Positions 1-6,663 of a stretch of 7,218 nt of DNA are shown one piece after another. How positions within the stretch are numbered: position 1 is the stretch's first letter; every line of letters starts with the position of its first letter. The DNA is from Chloroflexota bacterium. Lineage in GTDB: Bacteria > Chloroflexota > Dehalococcoidia > JACQGW01. The DNA is taken from positions 1-7,218 of the forward strand of contig JACQGW010000087.1 in the NCBI GenBank assembly GCA_016199325.1, given 5' to 3'. The notes under the pieces were generated by a model, which made no database searches, was not told where the DNA came from, and saw only the letters and a list, made by a program, of their open reading frames with translations. The translations under genes were made by a program, and so were the position numbers.

Positions 1-3
1 AGT

Positions 4-88
4 TTATGCTTCCACTCCCTTCCTGGAAACGCCCTTCATGGGACGTCTTCCCCTCATGAGGACGGCTTGACGGCCAGGTTATGCTTCC
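4..88. repeat. Pair of 10-base direct repeats at the adaptor break
   Basis: The 10-mer ttatgcttcc occurs at 4-13 and again at 79-88, about 75 bases apart. The stretch between them also holds a perfect 10-base palindrome (cctcatgagg, 52-61) that covers the stop codon of the truncated adaptor. No transposase or terminal inverted repeat is visible inside the window, so this may be the edge of a mobile element or rearrangement lying to the left, or it may be chance. Bases 1-53 hold no gene I can support. Confidence 0.4.
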
Positions 89-431
89 TGGCGCGGCCAA
101 GATATGGGTTGAGTAACACGTCGCCCGCCTCCAGCTCGACGAGCGTCGCGCCGGCCTGAACGGCGTCCCCGGGCTTGACCGCGACGCGCTTCACGGTGCC
201 GGCCATTCGGAACGTCAGCTTGCTCTGGCTGACCGGAACCGCCTGGGCCCGGGCGACGATCGGCTTGACGACCGGGCCGGCCTGGCCGGGCGATACCATC
301 TGGTTGCTGGCGACGTTGGCGCTGATCGTCAGGACGGTGACGCCGCCGATCACCAGACCGGCCAGCCCGAGCCAGACCCAGCGGGCGCGTGAGACCGGAC
401 GGTGTGCGGGGGTGCTTGCTCGAACTGCCAC
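54..431 (-). pseudogene. Truncated HlyD/MacA-like membrane-fusion adaptor
   Basis: Adaptors of this family link an inner-membrane transporter to the cell exterior. Their order is a signal-anchor helix, a lipoyl-like half domain, a helical hairpin, then the second lipoyl half and beta-barrel. This frame encodes only 125 residues against about 350-450 in the family. I start it at GTG 431 because GGAGAGGAG (439-447) lies 7 bases upstream. A basic N-terminus is followed by one membrane helix (about residues 18-37) and then the lipoyl-like half, with GTVKRVAVKPGDAVQAG at about 78-94 and LVELEAGD ending at 104. After that the family pattern stops, and about 20 unrelated residues lead to a TGA. Hairpin and barrel are missing, so it cannot work as a full adaptor. 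It lies 37 bases downstream of the permease gene and is probably in the same operon. The family call is good; the cause of the break is not visible. Confidence 0.72.
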
Positions 432-468
432 TCGGGTTCTCCTCTCCAGAATCGCTCCAGCGAAATGG

Positions 469-1595
469 TTACTCGGCGCGCAGCGCCTGGACGGGCTGGA
501 GGCGCGCGGCGTACCAGGCGGGGTAGAGGCCGGCGACGGTGCCCAGCCCCACCGCAAACAGCAGGACCGTGACGGCCAGGCGCGGGGTGACCTGCCAGAG
601 CTGGCCCCCGAGCGCCGGGCCGGCCGTCTGGTTAAGCAGCGTCGCGAGGACCCAACCGGCCCACAGGCCGCCAAAGCCACCGATGACGCCGATCATCGCC
701 GCCTCGGTTAGATACTCGCGCACGATGGTCGGGCCTTCGGCGCCCAGCGCCTTCTTGATCCCGATCTCGCGGGTCCGCTCGTTCACGCTCATGATCATCG
801 TGTTCACCACCGCCAGTCCGCCGACCACCGCCGCCATGACCGCGCCGCCCAGCATGATCGCGTTGAAGATCGCCAGCCCTTGCCGGATCTCGTCGATCGC
901 CTGTCGGGGCGTCTTCGCCTTGACGCGTGGGACCTCCCGATTGATTCGGGCCGCGACCTCCTCCGGATCGACGCCCGGCATCGGAATGACGCCCAGACTG
1001 CCCACCACCGTGTTGGGGAACTTCAGGCGCGGCGAACGGTATCGAACGGCATCAAGGCCATGCCGTCCGGGAAGGTGTTGGTGTCCTTCATCACGCCGCC
1101 GACGACGTAGTCGTTCTTCCGCCACGTGAGCATGCTGCCAACGCCAAGCCTGCGCTTGCGGGCAATCGTCGCGCCGATCACCGCCGCCCGCGTGTCGCTC
1201 TCGTCCAGCCAGCGGCCGGCCTGGAGGGTCACGCCGCGAAATGCCTCGGGGATGTGATGGGGGGCGATCCCAAGCACCTGGTCCGGCGGACCGAAGCTGA
1301 CGTTGATGTCGTCGTCGGTCAGCAGACCGCCGATGGTGTTGCTCACGTCCTGAACGCCGTCGACGCGGCGGAGCGCCTGGAGCGTGGTCGAGTCCAGGCG
1401 GTCGTCGGCCGATCGGCTGGCCGGCTGAATGCCCACGCTGTTGGTGACCAGCCGCTCGGCGCGGTCCATCATGACGTTGAAGTACTCGACCATCGCGCCC
1501 ATGACCGTCAGCGCGAAGACGCCGATGGCGATGCCGAAGACCGTCAGCGCCGTCCGGGTCTTACGCCGCACCATGTTCCGAAGGATCTCGCTCAG
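469..1595 (-). pseudogene. MacB/FtsX-type ABC transporter permease, frameshifted
   Basis: This is the inner-membrane permease of a MacB-like ABC exporter with separate ATPase and adaptor. The N-terminal part has one membrane helix (TALTVFGIAIGVFALTVMGA) followed by a periplasmic MacB-type domain. The C-terminal part has three helices with the FtsX signature (VNTMIMSVNERTREIGIKKA) and ends YPAWYAARLQPVQALRAE. The two parts lie in different frames. The first reaches TGA at 1025-1023, right after residues DTVRRA, while the second continues as LKFPNTVVGSLG. Adding one C in the CC at 1026-1027 joins them as DTVRRALKFPNTVV and gives about 375 residues, normal for the family. The gap is therefore a recent one-base deletion or a sequencing error. 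The start is uncertain: a good GGAGGT lies 7 bases before a CTG at 1595, while the TTG and ATG codons further upstream (1661-1644) lack a ribosome site. No ATPase gene is adjacent. Confidence 0.85.
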
Positions 1596-1601
1596 AGGAA
1601 T

Positions 1602-1607
1602 ACCTCC
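1602..1607 (-). promoter_or_regulatory. Shine-Dalgarno site pointing to a CTG start of the permease
   Basis: Read on the minus strand this is GGAGGT. The codon 7 bases downstream of GGAGG is CTG (1595-1593), followed by SEILRNMVRRKTRT, which is where permeases of this type normally begin. The ATG codons further upstream have no such site. The original start may have been an ATG at 1595 that mutated to CTG, or CTG may be used. Confidence 0.5.
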
Positions 1608-1842
1608 GTGCTCCGCACCGATGTGGAGCGTACGCCGTCCAGCCATCGGCCGCATCGGCAAGGGGACGGATGCGCCCTCGGACCTCAGACGGATTTCAGG
1701 GGCAGGGGCAGGTCTGCGGTCGCGATAGGCTGAGGGACGGATACCGCGCTGGACCTGTGGCGGATTGTGGCCGGGCGACTTTGTTGGATCGGTGGGCGCA
1801 GGCTGATCACCGTTCTTCCAACTAGCGGGCCACCAACCGCAA

Positions 1843-2520
1843 TCAGCAAGATTCCTGTGCCGGACCGCTGGGCCGGGGCGGGGGGCGGCGCCAATGCGCG
1901 CGGACCGTTCGGCCCCGGCGCTGGTGCTGTCTTACCTGGACGCTTCGGTCATCGTCAGCCGTCGGGGGTACGGCGGCCTGTATGTTCAGGCGGCTCCGGG
2001 TGGCAGCCAGGTGCCGTTCGATCTCGTCCGGCGAGTGGCGCAGCCACCCCGTTGGCCGCTCTCGGACCTCGTTCCAGGCGGCCTCGACCTCGGCCCAGTC
2101 CACGAGGCCAGCCCTGACCATCGTCTCGACGTCTGCCATATCCCGTTCGGAGGCGCGGGCGACTTTTGCCAGGACGAGGCTCACCGGGTCGTAGTAATAG
2201 ACACTGACCGGTCCGTAATTGCGCACGTACCGGGACTTGCCGAGGGCGCCCTGCCGGACGGGCATGAAGTCGGCGGGGCTGGCCGGCTCGACGTTCACGT
2301 TCAGTCGGTCCTTGAGGGCTGGGACGACCTTCTCGAAGTCGGCCACCGCAGTCGCGTCGTCGGCGTCGACCGTGAAGTCGATGTCCAGCGTCGCCCCGCG
2401 CAGTCCGGCGTCTACCAGGACGGTGCCTCCGACGAGGTACAGGCGGATCGGACGCCGCAGCGCCCGGCCAAGCGCCGCGAGGAACTGCTCCAGCTTGCGA
2501 CGCCCCGTCGGCTCACGCAC
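1843..2520 (-). CDS. Nucleotidyltransferase-fold protein (DUF6036/AbiEii-like)
   Basis: This 225-residue protein has the marks of a small nucleotidyltransferase fold. After LYLVGGTVLVDAGLRGAT (27-44), with GG at 31-32, come D46 and D48 in TLDIDF and a possible third acidic residue D84 in PADFMPV. A later helix reads LVLAKVARASERDMADVE (115-132); the lysine-arginine...RDhxDh pattern is typical of AbiEii-like and DUF6036 families. Members transfer a nucleotide to RNA or protein, often as the toxin of a toxin-antitoxin pair, but no activity can be read from the sequence. It starts at GTG 2520, overlapping the preceding gene by 8 bases (GTGCGTGA), so translation is probably coupled. The recognisable domain ends near residue 178. 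The last 45 or so residues are Arg/Pro-rich and look like read-through into former non-coding DNA. The fold is fairly sure, the subfamily less so. Confidence 0.72.
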   Translation of the reverse strand: MREPTGRRKLEQFLAALGRALRRPIRLYLVGGTVLVDAGLRGATLDIDFTVDADDATAVADFEKVVPALKDRLNVNVEPASPADFMPVRQGALGKSRYVRNYGPVSVYYYDPVSLVLAKVARASERDMADVETMVRAGLVDWAEVEAAWNEVRERPTGWLRHSPDEIERHLAATRSRLNIQAAVPPTADDDRSVQVRQHQRRGRTVRAHWRRPPPRPSGPAQESC

Positions 2521-3046
2521 GCGTGCGGCCCCAGCCCCGCAGCCGACAGTGACCGAGGAACATGTCCATCAGCGAACGGTAGCCGCTCCAGGCGTTGTAC
2601 CCGTACCGCGCCTGCTCCTGTTCGGCAAGCCGCCGGAGTGCGGCCTCGCCAAAGTCCTCCTCCAGGGATGGTAGGCCCAGCTCGTCAAGGTAGGCCGGCG
2701 GGATCGACGGCTGCGGTCCCATCGCCAGCGCCAGGCGGGTCCGCCACATCCGTTGGAGCGCGGCCGCCGCGACGTACCGACGCTCCGCTCGGTCGTGAGC
2801 AGCACCGGTCAGGGTGTCGATCGCCGCTCGTGCCACACCGGCTGTGGCGGGGTGCGTCAACAGGAGGACGACGAACGCCTCTTGGAGACGGGGGTCGCTC
2901 GCGAGTGCCAGCCGGCGGTACAGCTCCCCGATCGGTGGCACTGCTTTCCGTGCCCTGTCCGTCGGCGCGACGTGGAACACGCCGTACGCGTTCAGCGCCG
3001 CCGCCAGCTCATCCCACTCCGCTGCCCCGGTAGATTCGATCGCCAT
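2513..3046 (-). CDS. Hypothetical helical protein, partner of the nucleotidyltransferase
   Basis: I do not recognise this 177-residue protein. It has no signal peptide or membrane helix and appears almost wholly alpha-helical. Amphipathic stretches such as LQEAFVVLLLTHPATAGVAR (about 54-73) and AERRYVAAAALQRMWRTRLA (about 87-106) are followed by a proline break (QPSIPPAYLDELGLP), an acidic helix, and an aromatic C-terminus (RYGYNAWSGYRSLMDMFLGH). I start it at ATG 3046 because AGGAG (3054-3058) sits 7 bases upstream; the frame stays open 51 bases further but has no ribosome site there. It is the first gene of a two-gene unit and its stop overlaps the start of the nucleotidyltransferase gene. 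The order, a small helical protein first and the nucleotidyltransferase second, fits an antitoxin or regulatory partner. That role is inferred from context only. Confidence 0.75.
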   Translation of the reverse strand: MAIESTGAAEWDELAAALNAYGVFHVAPTDRARKAVPPIGELYRRLALASDPRLQEAFVVLLLTHPATAGVARAAIDTLTGAAHDRAERRYVAAAALQRMWRTRLALAMGPQPSIPPAYLDELGLPSLEEDFGEAALRRLAEQEQARYGYNAWSGYRSLMDMFLGHCRLRGWGRTRA

Positions 3047-3127
3047 CACACTGCTCCTGCGATCTTCCGACCGCATGGTCCGAAACGGGCCGACCACTCT
3101 CCGATGGACTTGCCGGATGCACCACCA

Positions 3128-3156
3128 ATGATAGTCAATGGGCCGTTATTCCTCAA
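3128..3156 (-). promoter_or_regulatory. Sigma-70-type promoter for the helical protein/nucleotidyltransferase pair
   Basis: On the minus strand a -35 box TTGAGG (3156-3151) and a -10 box TATCAT (3133-3128, five of six matches to TATAAT) are separated by exactly 17 bases. Transcription would begin near 3121, leaving a leader of about 75 bases before the ATG at 3046. It stands out as AT-rich in a GC-rich region and is the most convincing promoter in the window. Confidence 0.6.
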
Positions 3157-3253
3157 TGTCCAGGCAACCAGACAGGGTTCGCGGCCGGCGCAGGACGAAG
3201 GGGGCGGTGCCAGGCGTTCACCGCGGCAACCGGAACCAGAGCCGCCACCTTCC

Positions 3254-3282
3254 TGTGCAGATCCCGCGCAACATGCTACACT
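3254..3282 (+). promoter_or_regulatory. Possible promoter of the sulfurtransferase gene
   Basis: TACACT at 3277-3282 resembles a -10 box and is preceded by TGC, giving an extended -10 (TGnTACACT). The -35 region is weak (TGTGCA at 3254-3259, about three of six matches, 17-base spacing). Transcription would start about 40 bases before the GTG at 3328. It is divergent from the promoter at 3128-3156. Confidence 0.4.
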
Positions 3283-3327
3283 TACGGCACCTGTGCGGGA
3301 TGCACTTCGACCTGGAGGAAACAGATC

Positions 3328-4179
3328 GTGACCGCTGGCTACGCTCGGCCCGAGCTGCTGGCCGAGACCGCCTGGCTCGCCGAGCACCTGGACGACCCGA
3401 ACCTGCGTCTCGTCGACCTCCGCTTCTACTTCGACGGCCGCGACGGGCACGCCGCCTACCTGGCCGGCCACATCCCCGGCGCCGTCTACTGCAACTGGCC
3501 CCAGGACCTCGCCGACACGACCGGACAGGTGAAGAACCTGGCGCCGACGGCCGATCAGGCCGCCTCCGTGTTCGGCCGGCTCGGCATCGCCGACGACGCC
3601 CTGGTCGTCGGCTACGACGACGAGGGCGGCCACTTCGCCGCCCGGCTCTGGTGGGTTCTCGCCTACTACGGCCATGACCGCATGAAGATCCTGAACGGCG
3701 GCATCCAGAAGTGGCAGGGCGAGGACCGGCCGCTGGCGGCCGACGAGGTGATCCCGGCGCCCGCCACCTTCAGCCCGAAACCACCCCATCAGCGCATGCG
3801 GGTGCTCGTCGACGAGCTGGCCGGCCGCCTCGACGACCCGACGCTGGCGCTCGCCGACGTTCGCCGCAGGAGCGAGTTCGTCGGGACCGAGCGGCGGGCG
3901 CAGCGCGGCGGCCGCATTCCCGGCGCTCGCCACGTCTTCTGGATGGAGAACCTCCGGGCGGACCGGACGTTCCGCCCGGCCGCGGAGATCCGGCAGCGCC
4001 ACCTGGCGGCCGGGGTGACGCCTGACAAGGAGGTCATCACCTACTGCCAGGGGGGCGTGCGGGCTGCCCACGCCATGTTCTCCCTGACCCTGGCCGGCTA
4101 CCCGAACGTCCGCATGTACGACGGCTCGTGGGCGGAGTGGGGCAACCGCCTCGATCTGCCCATCGAGGCGGGCGAGTAA
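3328..4179 (+). CDS. sseA: Tandem-rhodanese sulfurtransferase
   Basis: This 283-residue cytoplasmic enzyme moves a sulfane sulfur from a donor such as thiosulfate or 3-mercaptopyruvate to cyanide or a thiol acceptor. It has the usual two rhodanese domains. The N-terminal one has LVDLRFYFDGRDGHAAYLAGHIPGA starting near 28 and NGGIQKW near 123, but has YDDEGG in place of the active-site loop, with no cysteine, as expected for the inactive half. The C-terminal one has GGRIPGARHVFW near 194 and the loop CQGGVR with catalytic Cys240, then YDGSWAEWGN. The loop does not match CGSGVT, typical of mercaptopyruvate sulfurtransferases, so thiosulfate is the likelier donor, though this is not certain. GTG is chosen as start because GGAGGA (3314-3319) lies 8 bases upstream. 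Length is normal for the family. The symbol is a family name only. Confidence 0.88.
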   Translation: MTAGYARPELLAETAWLAEHLDDPNLRLVDLRFYFDGRDGHAAYLAGHIPGAVYCNWPQDLADTTGQVKNLAPTADQAASVFGRLGIADDALVVGYDDEGGHFAARLWWVLAYYGHDRMKILNGGIQKWQGEDRPLAADEVIPAPATFSPKPPHQRMRVLVDELAGRLDDPTLALADVRRRSEFVGTERRAQRGGRIPGARHVFWMENLRADRTFRPAAEIRQRHLAAGVTPDKEVITYCQGGVRAAHAMFSLTLAGYPNVRMYDGSWAEWGNRLDLPIEAGE

Positions 4180-4186
4180 GCGCGAG

Positions 4187-4228
4187 CGGTCGGCAGTCGG
4201 CGGTCGGCAGTCGGCGGTCGGCAGTCAG
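4187..4228 (+). repeat. Three 14-base tandem repeats built from heptamers
   Basis: The unit cggtcggcagtcgg occurs at 4187-4200 and 4201-4214, then as cggtcggcagtcag at 4215-4228. Each unit is itself two related heptamers (cggtcgg, cagtcgg), so the array is six heptamers long. It begins 7 bases after the sulfurtransferase stop. Heptamer-type intergenic arrays of this flavour are known from several GC-rich environmental bacteria. Confidence 0.9.
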
Positions 4229-4283
4229 GGACCGGGGGGTCACGGCTCGCGCCCCGTGCTCCAAGCTGACCGCTGATTGCTGA
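4190..4283 (+). repeat. Long imperfect inverted repeat (heptamer array against its counterpart)
   Basis: A second heptamer series, gctgacc-gctgatt-gctgaga, occupies 4265-4285. The stretch gctgaccgctgattgctga (4265-4283) can pair over all 19 positions with tcggcagtcggcggtcggc, which occurs in two registers (4190-4208 and 4204-4222). The four departures from perfect complementarity would all be G-U pairs in RNA. The loop region holds a smaller hairpin, cacgg (4241-4245) with ccgtg (4254-4258). No T-run follows, so a simple intrinsic terminator is unlikely. It lies between the sulfurtransferase stop and the leuC start at 4319 and could attenuate transcription or stabilise RNA ends. Confidence 0.7.
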
Positions 4284-4318
4284 GAGCGCACGAACAAGTG
4301 TGGAGTGCAAGGAACGCG

Positions 4319-5722
4319 ATGACGCCAAAGACGCTATTCGAGAAGATCTGGGAGTCGCACGTCGTCCACGAGGAGCCCGGCAAGCCGGCCATCCTCTACA
4401 TCGACCTCCATCTCGTCCACGAGGTAACGTCGCCGCAGGCGTTCGACGGCCTGCGGTTGGCGAGCCGCGGGGTGCGCCGGCCTGACCGCACGCTCGCGAC
4501 CATTGACCACGTCGTACCGACCTGGGAGCGGAGCCGGCCGCCGACCGACGAGATCGCCATCAACCAGATGGAGGCGCTGCGCCGCAACTGCCGTGAGTTC
4601 GGCATCACACTCTACGATACGATGGACCCCCGCCAGGGGATCGTCCACGTCATCGGCCCGGAGCTTGGCCTCACCCGGCCCGGCCTCACGCTTGTCTGCG
4701 GCGATAGCCACACTTCGACCCACGGCGCCGTCGGCGCGCTCGCCTTTGGCATCGGCACCTCAGAGGTCGAGCACGTGCTGGCCACCCAGTCCCTCCAGCA
4801 GTCCCGGCCAAAGACCATGGAGGTCCGGGTTGCAGGGGAGCTCCCGGCCGGCGTCTCGGCCAAGGACGTCATCCTCGCTATCGTCGGCCGGATCGGCATC
4901 GACGGCGCGACCGGCCACGTCATCGAATACACCGGCGAGGCGATCCGCTCGCTCTCGATGGAGGGGCGGATGACCGTCTGCAACATGTCGATCGAGGCGG
5001 GCGGCCGGGCCGGCATGGTCGCGCCGGACGAGAAGACGTTCGAGTATCTGCGCGGCCGACCGTTCAGCCCGCGGGGGAGCGACTTCGACCGGGCGGTGCA
5101 GGCGTGGCAGACGCTGACGACCGATCCCTGCGCCCGCTACGACCGGCAGGTCGTCGTCGACGCCGCCTCGCTAGAGCCGCATGTGACCTGGGGCACCAAC
5201 CCGGGGATGGTGGCGCCGATCACCGGGCGCGTGCCCGACCCCGACGGCTTCCCGACCGAAGCCGAGTGCGAGGCGGCGCATCGGGCCCTGACCTACATGG
5301 GGCTCTCCCCGCTGACGGCGGTCGAAGACGTCGCCATCGACCGCGCCTTCATCGGCTCGTGTACGAACGGGCGCATCGAGGACCTGCGTGAGGCCGCTCG
5401 CATCGCCCGCGGGCGCAGGGTCCACCCGCGCGTCTACGCGATGGTCGTCCCCGGCTCGGCGGCGGTCAAGCGGCAGGCCGAGGCCGAGGGGCTCGACCGG
5501 GTCCTCAAGGAGGCGGGTTTCGACTGGCGGGAGGCGAGCTGCTCGATGTGTCTGGGCATGAACCCCGACATCCTCCAGCCCGGAGAGCGCTGCGCCGCCA
5601 CGTCGAACCGGAACTTCGAGGGGCGGCAGGGCAAGGGCGGCCGGACCCACCTCTGTAGCCCGGCGATGGCCGCCGCGGCCGCCATTGCCGGCCACTTCGT
5701 CGACGTCCGTCAGTGGGAGTAG
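4319..5722 (+). CDS. leuC: 3-isopropylmalate dehydratase large subunit
   Basis: With LeuD this cytoplasmic iron-sulfur enzyme isomerises 2-isopropylmalate to 3-isopropylmalate, the second step of leucine biosynthesis. The 467-residue length matches the classical bacterial LeuC. Diagnostic segments are [16 protein letters not shown] (31-46), [11 protein letters not shown] (127-137) and [15 protein letters not shown]. The three ligands of the 4Fe-4S cluster are visible: Cys348 in GSCTNGR, and Cys408 and Cys411 in [11 protein letters not shown]. The start is the ATG at 4319, with AAGGA five bases before it and the expected N-terminus ([16 protein letters not shown]). The frame extends 14 codons further upstream, but those lie partly in the repeat element. 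The stop is 3 bases before leuD. No leuA or leuB is in the window, so the leucine genes are at least partly dispersed. Confidence 0.97.
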   Translation: MTPKTLFEKIWESHVVHEEPGKPAILYIDLHLVHEVTSPQAFDGLRLASRGVRRPDRTLATIDHVVPTWERSRPPTDEIAINQMEALRRNCREFGITLYDTMDPRQGIVHVIGPELGLTRPGLTLVCGDSHTSTHGAVGALAFGIGTSEVEHVLATQSLQQSRPKTMEVRVAGELPAGVSAKDVILAIVGRIGIDGATGHVIEYTGEAIRSLSMEGRMTVCNMSIEAGGRAGMVAPDEKTFEYLRGRPFSPRGSDFDRAVQAWQTLTTDPCARYDRQVVVDAASLEPHVTWGTNPGMVAPITGRVPDPDGFPTEAECEAAHRALTYMGLSPLTAVEDVAIDRAFIGSCTNGRIEDLREAARIARGRRVHPRVYAMVVPGSAAVKRQAEAEGLDRVLKEAGFDWREASCSMCLGMNPDILQPGERCAATSNRNFEGRQGKGGRTHLCSPAMAAAAAIAGHFVDVRQWE

Positions 5723-5725
5723 AGC

Positions 5726-6343
5726 ATGGAACCGTTCGTTCGACTGCGGGGGATCGCTGCCCCGCTGGACCGCGTCAACGTCGATACCGACCAGATCATC
5801 CCGAAGCAGTTCCTGAAGCGGATCGAGCGCACCGGCTACGGCCAGTTCCTCTTCTTCGACTGGCGCTTTCTGGAGGACGGCTCGCCGAATCCGGCGTTCG
5901 TGCTGAACCAGCCGGCCTACCAGGGAGCGACCGTTCTCCTGAGCGGCAAGAACTTCGGCTGCGGCTCGTCGCGCGAGCACGCGCCGTGGGCGCTGGGCGA
6001 ATACGGCTTCCGGGCCATCGTGGCGCCGTCGTTCGCCGACATCTTCTACAACAACTGCTTCAAGAACGGGCTCCTGCCGGTGCGGCTGCCCGAGGAGGCC
6101 GTCGGCCTGCTGATTGGCCGAGCCAGAGCGGCGGCCGGCTACCACCTGACGGTCGATCTGGATCGCTGTGTGGTCGAGGACGACGGCGGCTTCTCGGCGC
6201 CCTTTGAAGTGGACGCCTTTCGGCGCTTCTGCCTGCTCAACGGCCTGGACGACGTCGGCCTGACGCTCCAACACGAGGACCGCATCGCCGCCTACGAGAC
6301 GCATCTCCCGGATTGGCGCAGGTTTGCGCTGCCACAGAGTTAG
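5726..6343 (+). CDS. leuD: 3-isopropylmalate dehydratase small subunit
   Basis: This is the swivel-domain subunit that completes the active site of isopropylmalate isomerase together with LeuC. At 205 residues it has the usual length. The hallmarks are [14 protein letters not shown] (17-30), [14 protein letters not shown] (35-48) and the substrate-binding loop [17 protein letters not shown] (74-90), followed by [17 protein letters not shown]. The ATG at 5726 is preceded by GGGAG (5715-5719), which overlaps the end of leuC. The 3-base gap shows that the two subunits are co-transcribed and translated at matched levels. No unusual residues were seen. Confidence 0.97.
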   Translation: MEPFVRLRGIAAPLDRVNVDTDQIIPKQFLKRIERTGYGQFLFFDWRFLEDGSPNPAFVLNQPAYQGATVLLSGKNFGCGSSREHAPWALGEYGFRAIVAPSFADIFYNNCFKNGLLPVRLPEEAVGLLIGRARAAAGYHLTVDLDRCVVEDDGGFSAPFEVDAFRRFCLLNGLDDVGLTLQHEDRIAAYETHLPDWRRFALPQS

Positions 6344-6370
6344 CCAGAGCGGTGCCGAGAGAGAACGAAC

Positions 6371-6394
6371 CGCCAAGACGCCAAGATCACCAAG
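6371..6394 (+). repeat. Tandem 8-base repeat (cgccaaga) just before fmdB
   Basis: The unit cgccaaga occurs at 6371-6378 and 6379-6386, followed by the variant tcaccaag at 6387-6394. The last unit runs into AAGGAG (6392-6397), which is the likely ribosome binding site of the following gene. Related short repeats (accaccaagacaccaag-like) are widespread between genes in many bacterial phyla. Confidence 0.7.
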
Positions 6395-6408
6395 GAGTAG
6401 AACAGCAC

Positions 6409-6663
6409 ATGCCTGCCTACGAGTATCGCTGCGCCAGTTGCGGCCACCTCTTCGAAGCGCGCCATGGCTACGCCGAGGCGGCGCCGCCCTGCCCCACCTG
6501 CGGCGCGCCCGAGCCTCGGAAGGTGTTCCAGGCGGTCGGCATCATCGTGAAAGGCCGAGCGCCGAGCTATCCGGCGCCGAGCTGCCTCACCGATGCCGCG
6601 TGCCCCGGGTCCGGCGAGTGTGCGGTCGGAGGCTGTCTGGGGAGCGGATTCTCACGCAATTAG
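6409..6663 (+). CDS. FmdB-type zinc-ribbon protein
   Basis: This 84-residue protein belongs to the FmdB/CxxC_CXXC_SSSS family, small proteins often described as putative regulators whose role is not established. The N-terminal ribbon has two zinc-binding pairs, C8-x2-C11 (YRCASCGHLFE) and C28-x2-C31 (CPTCGAPEPRKVF), followed by the family's VGIIVKG. The C-terminal half carries four more cysteines (59, 65, 71, 76) among Gly, Pro and Ala, a tail that is variable in the family. ATG 6409 is preceded by AAGGAG (6392-6397) with a rather long 11-base spacing. It lies 65 bases after leuD on the same strand, so it may share the leuCD transcript. Function is not known. Confidence 0.85.
   Translation: MPAYEYRCASCGHLFEARHGYAEAAPPCPTCGAPEPRKVFQAVGIIVKGRAPSYPAPSCLTDAACPGSGECAVGGCLGSGFSRN

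Noticed and set aside
1020..1030. Programmed ribosomal frameshift in the permease
   Set aside because: No slippery heptamer, internal Shine-Dalgarno site or downstream structure is evident, and the permease family is not known to use one; a deletion or sequencing error is simpler.
1254..1733. 159-codon plus-strand frame opposite the permease
   Set aside because: It is opposite the permease's N-terminal half and shows no motif or ribosome site.
1685..1894. Short minus-strand frame between permease and nucleotidyltransferase genes
   Set aside because: Low-complexity translation with no family resemblance; also checked for ATPase remnants and none were seen.
1894..3033. 379-codon open frame on the plus strand
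   Set aside because: It is antisense to the nucleotidyltransferase and helical-protein genes, its composition is Arg/Pro/Gly-rich with no domain, and the minus-strand genes have ribosome sites and a promoter.
3047..3097. Upstream extension of the helical-protein gene to 3097
   Set aside because: There is no ribosome site at the upstream codon, while the ATG at 3046 has AGGAG at 7 bases.
3046..4071. 341-codon open frame on the minus strand
   Set aside because: It lies opposite the clearly recognisable sulfurtransferase and has a shadow-frame composition rich in Val, Gly and Ala without motifs.
4187..4228. CRISPR array
   Set aside because: The units are directly adjacent with no unique spacers, and 14 bases is too short; it is a simple tandem repeat.
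5171..6376. 401-codon open frame on the minus strand
   Set aside because: It is antisense to leuC and leuD, which are certain; long antisense frames are common in GC-rich coding DNA.
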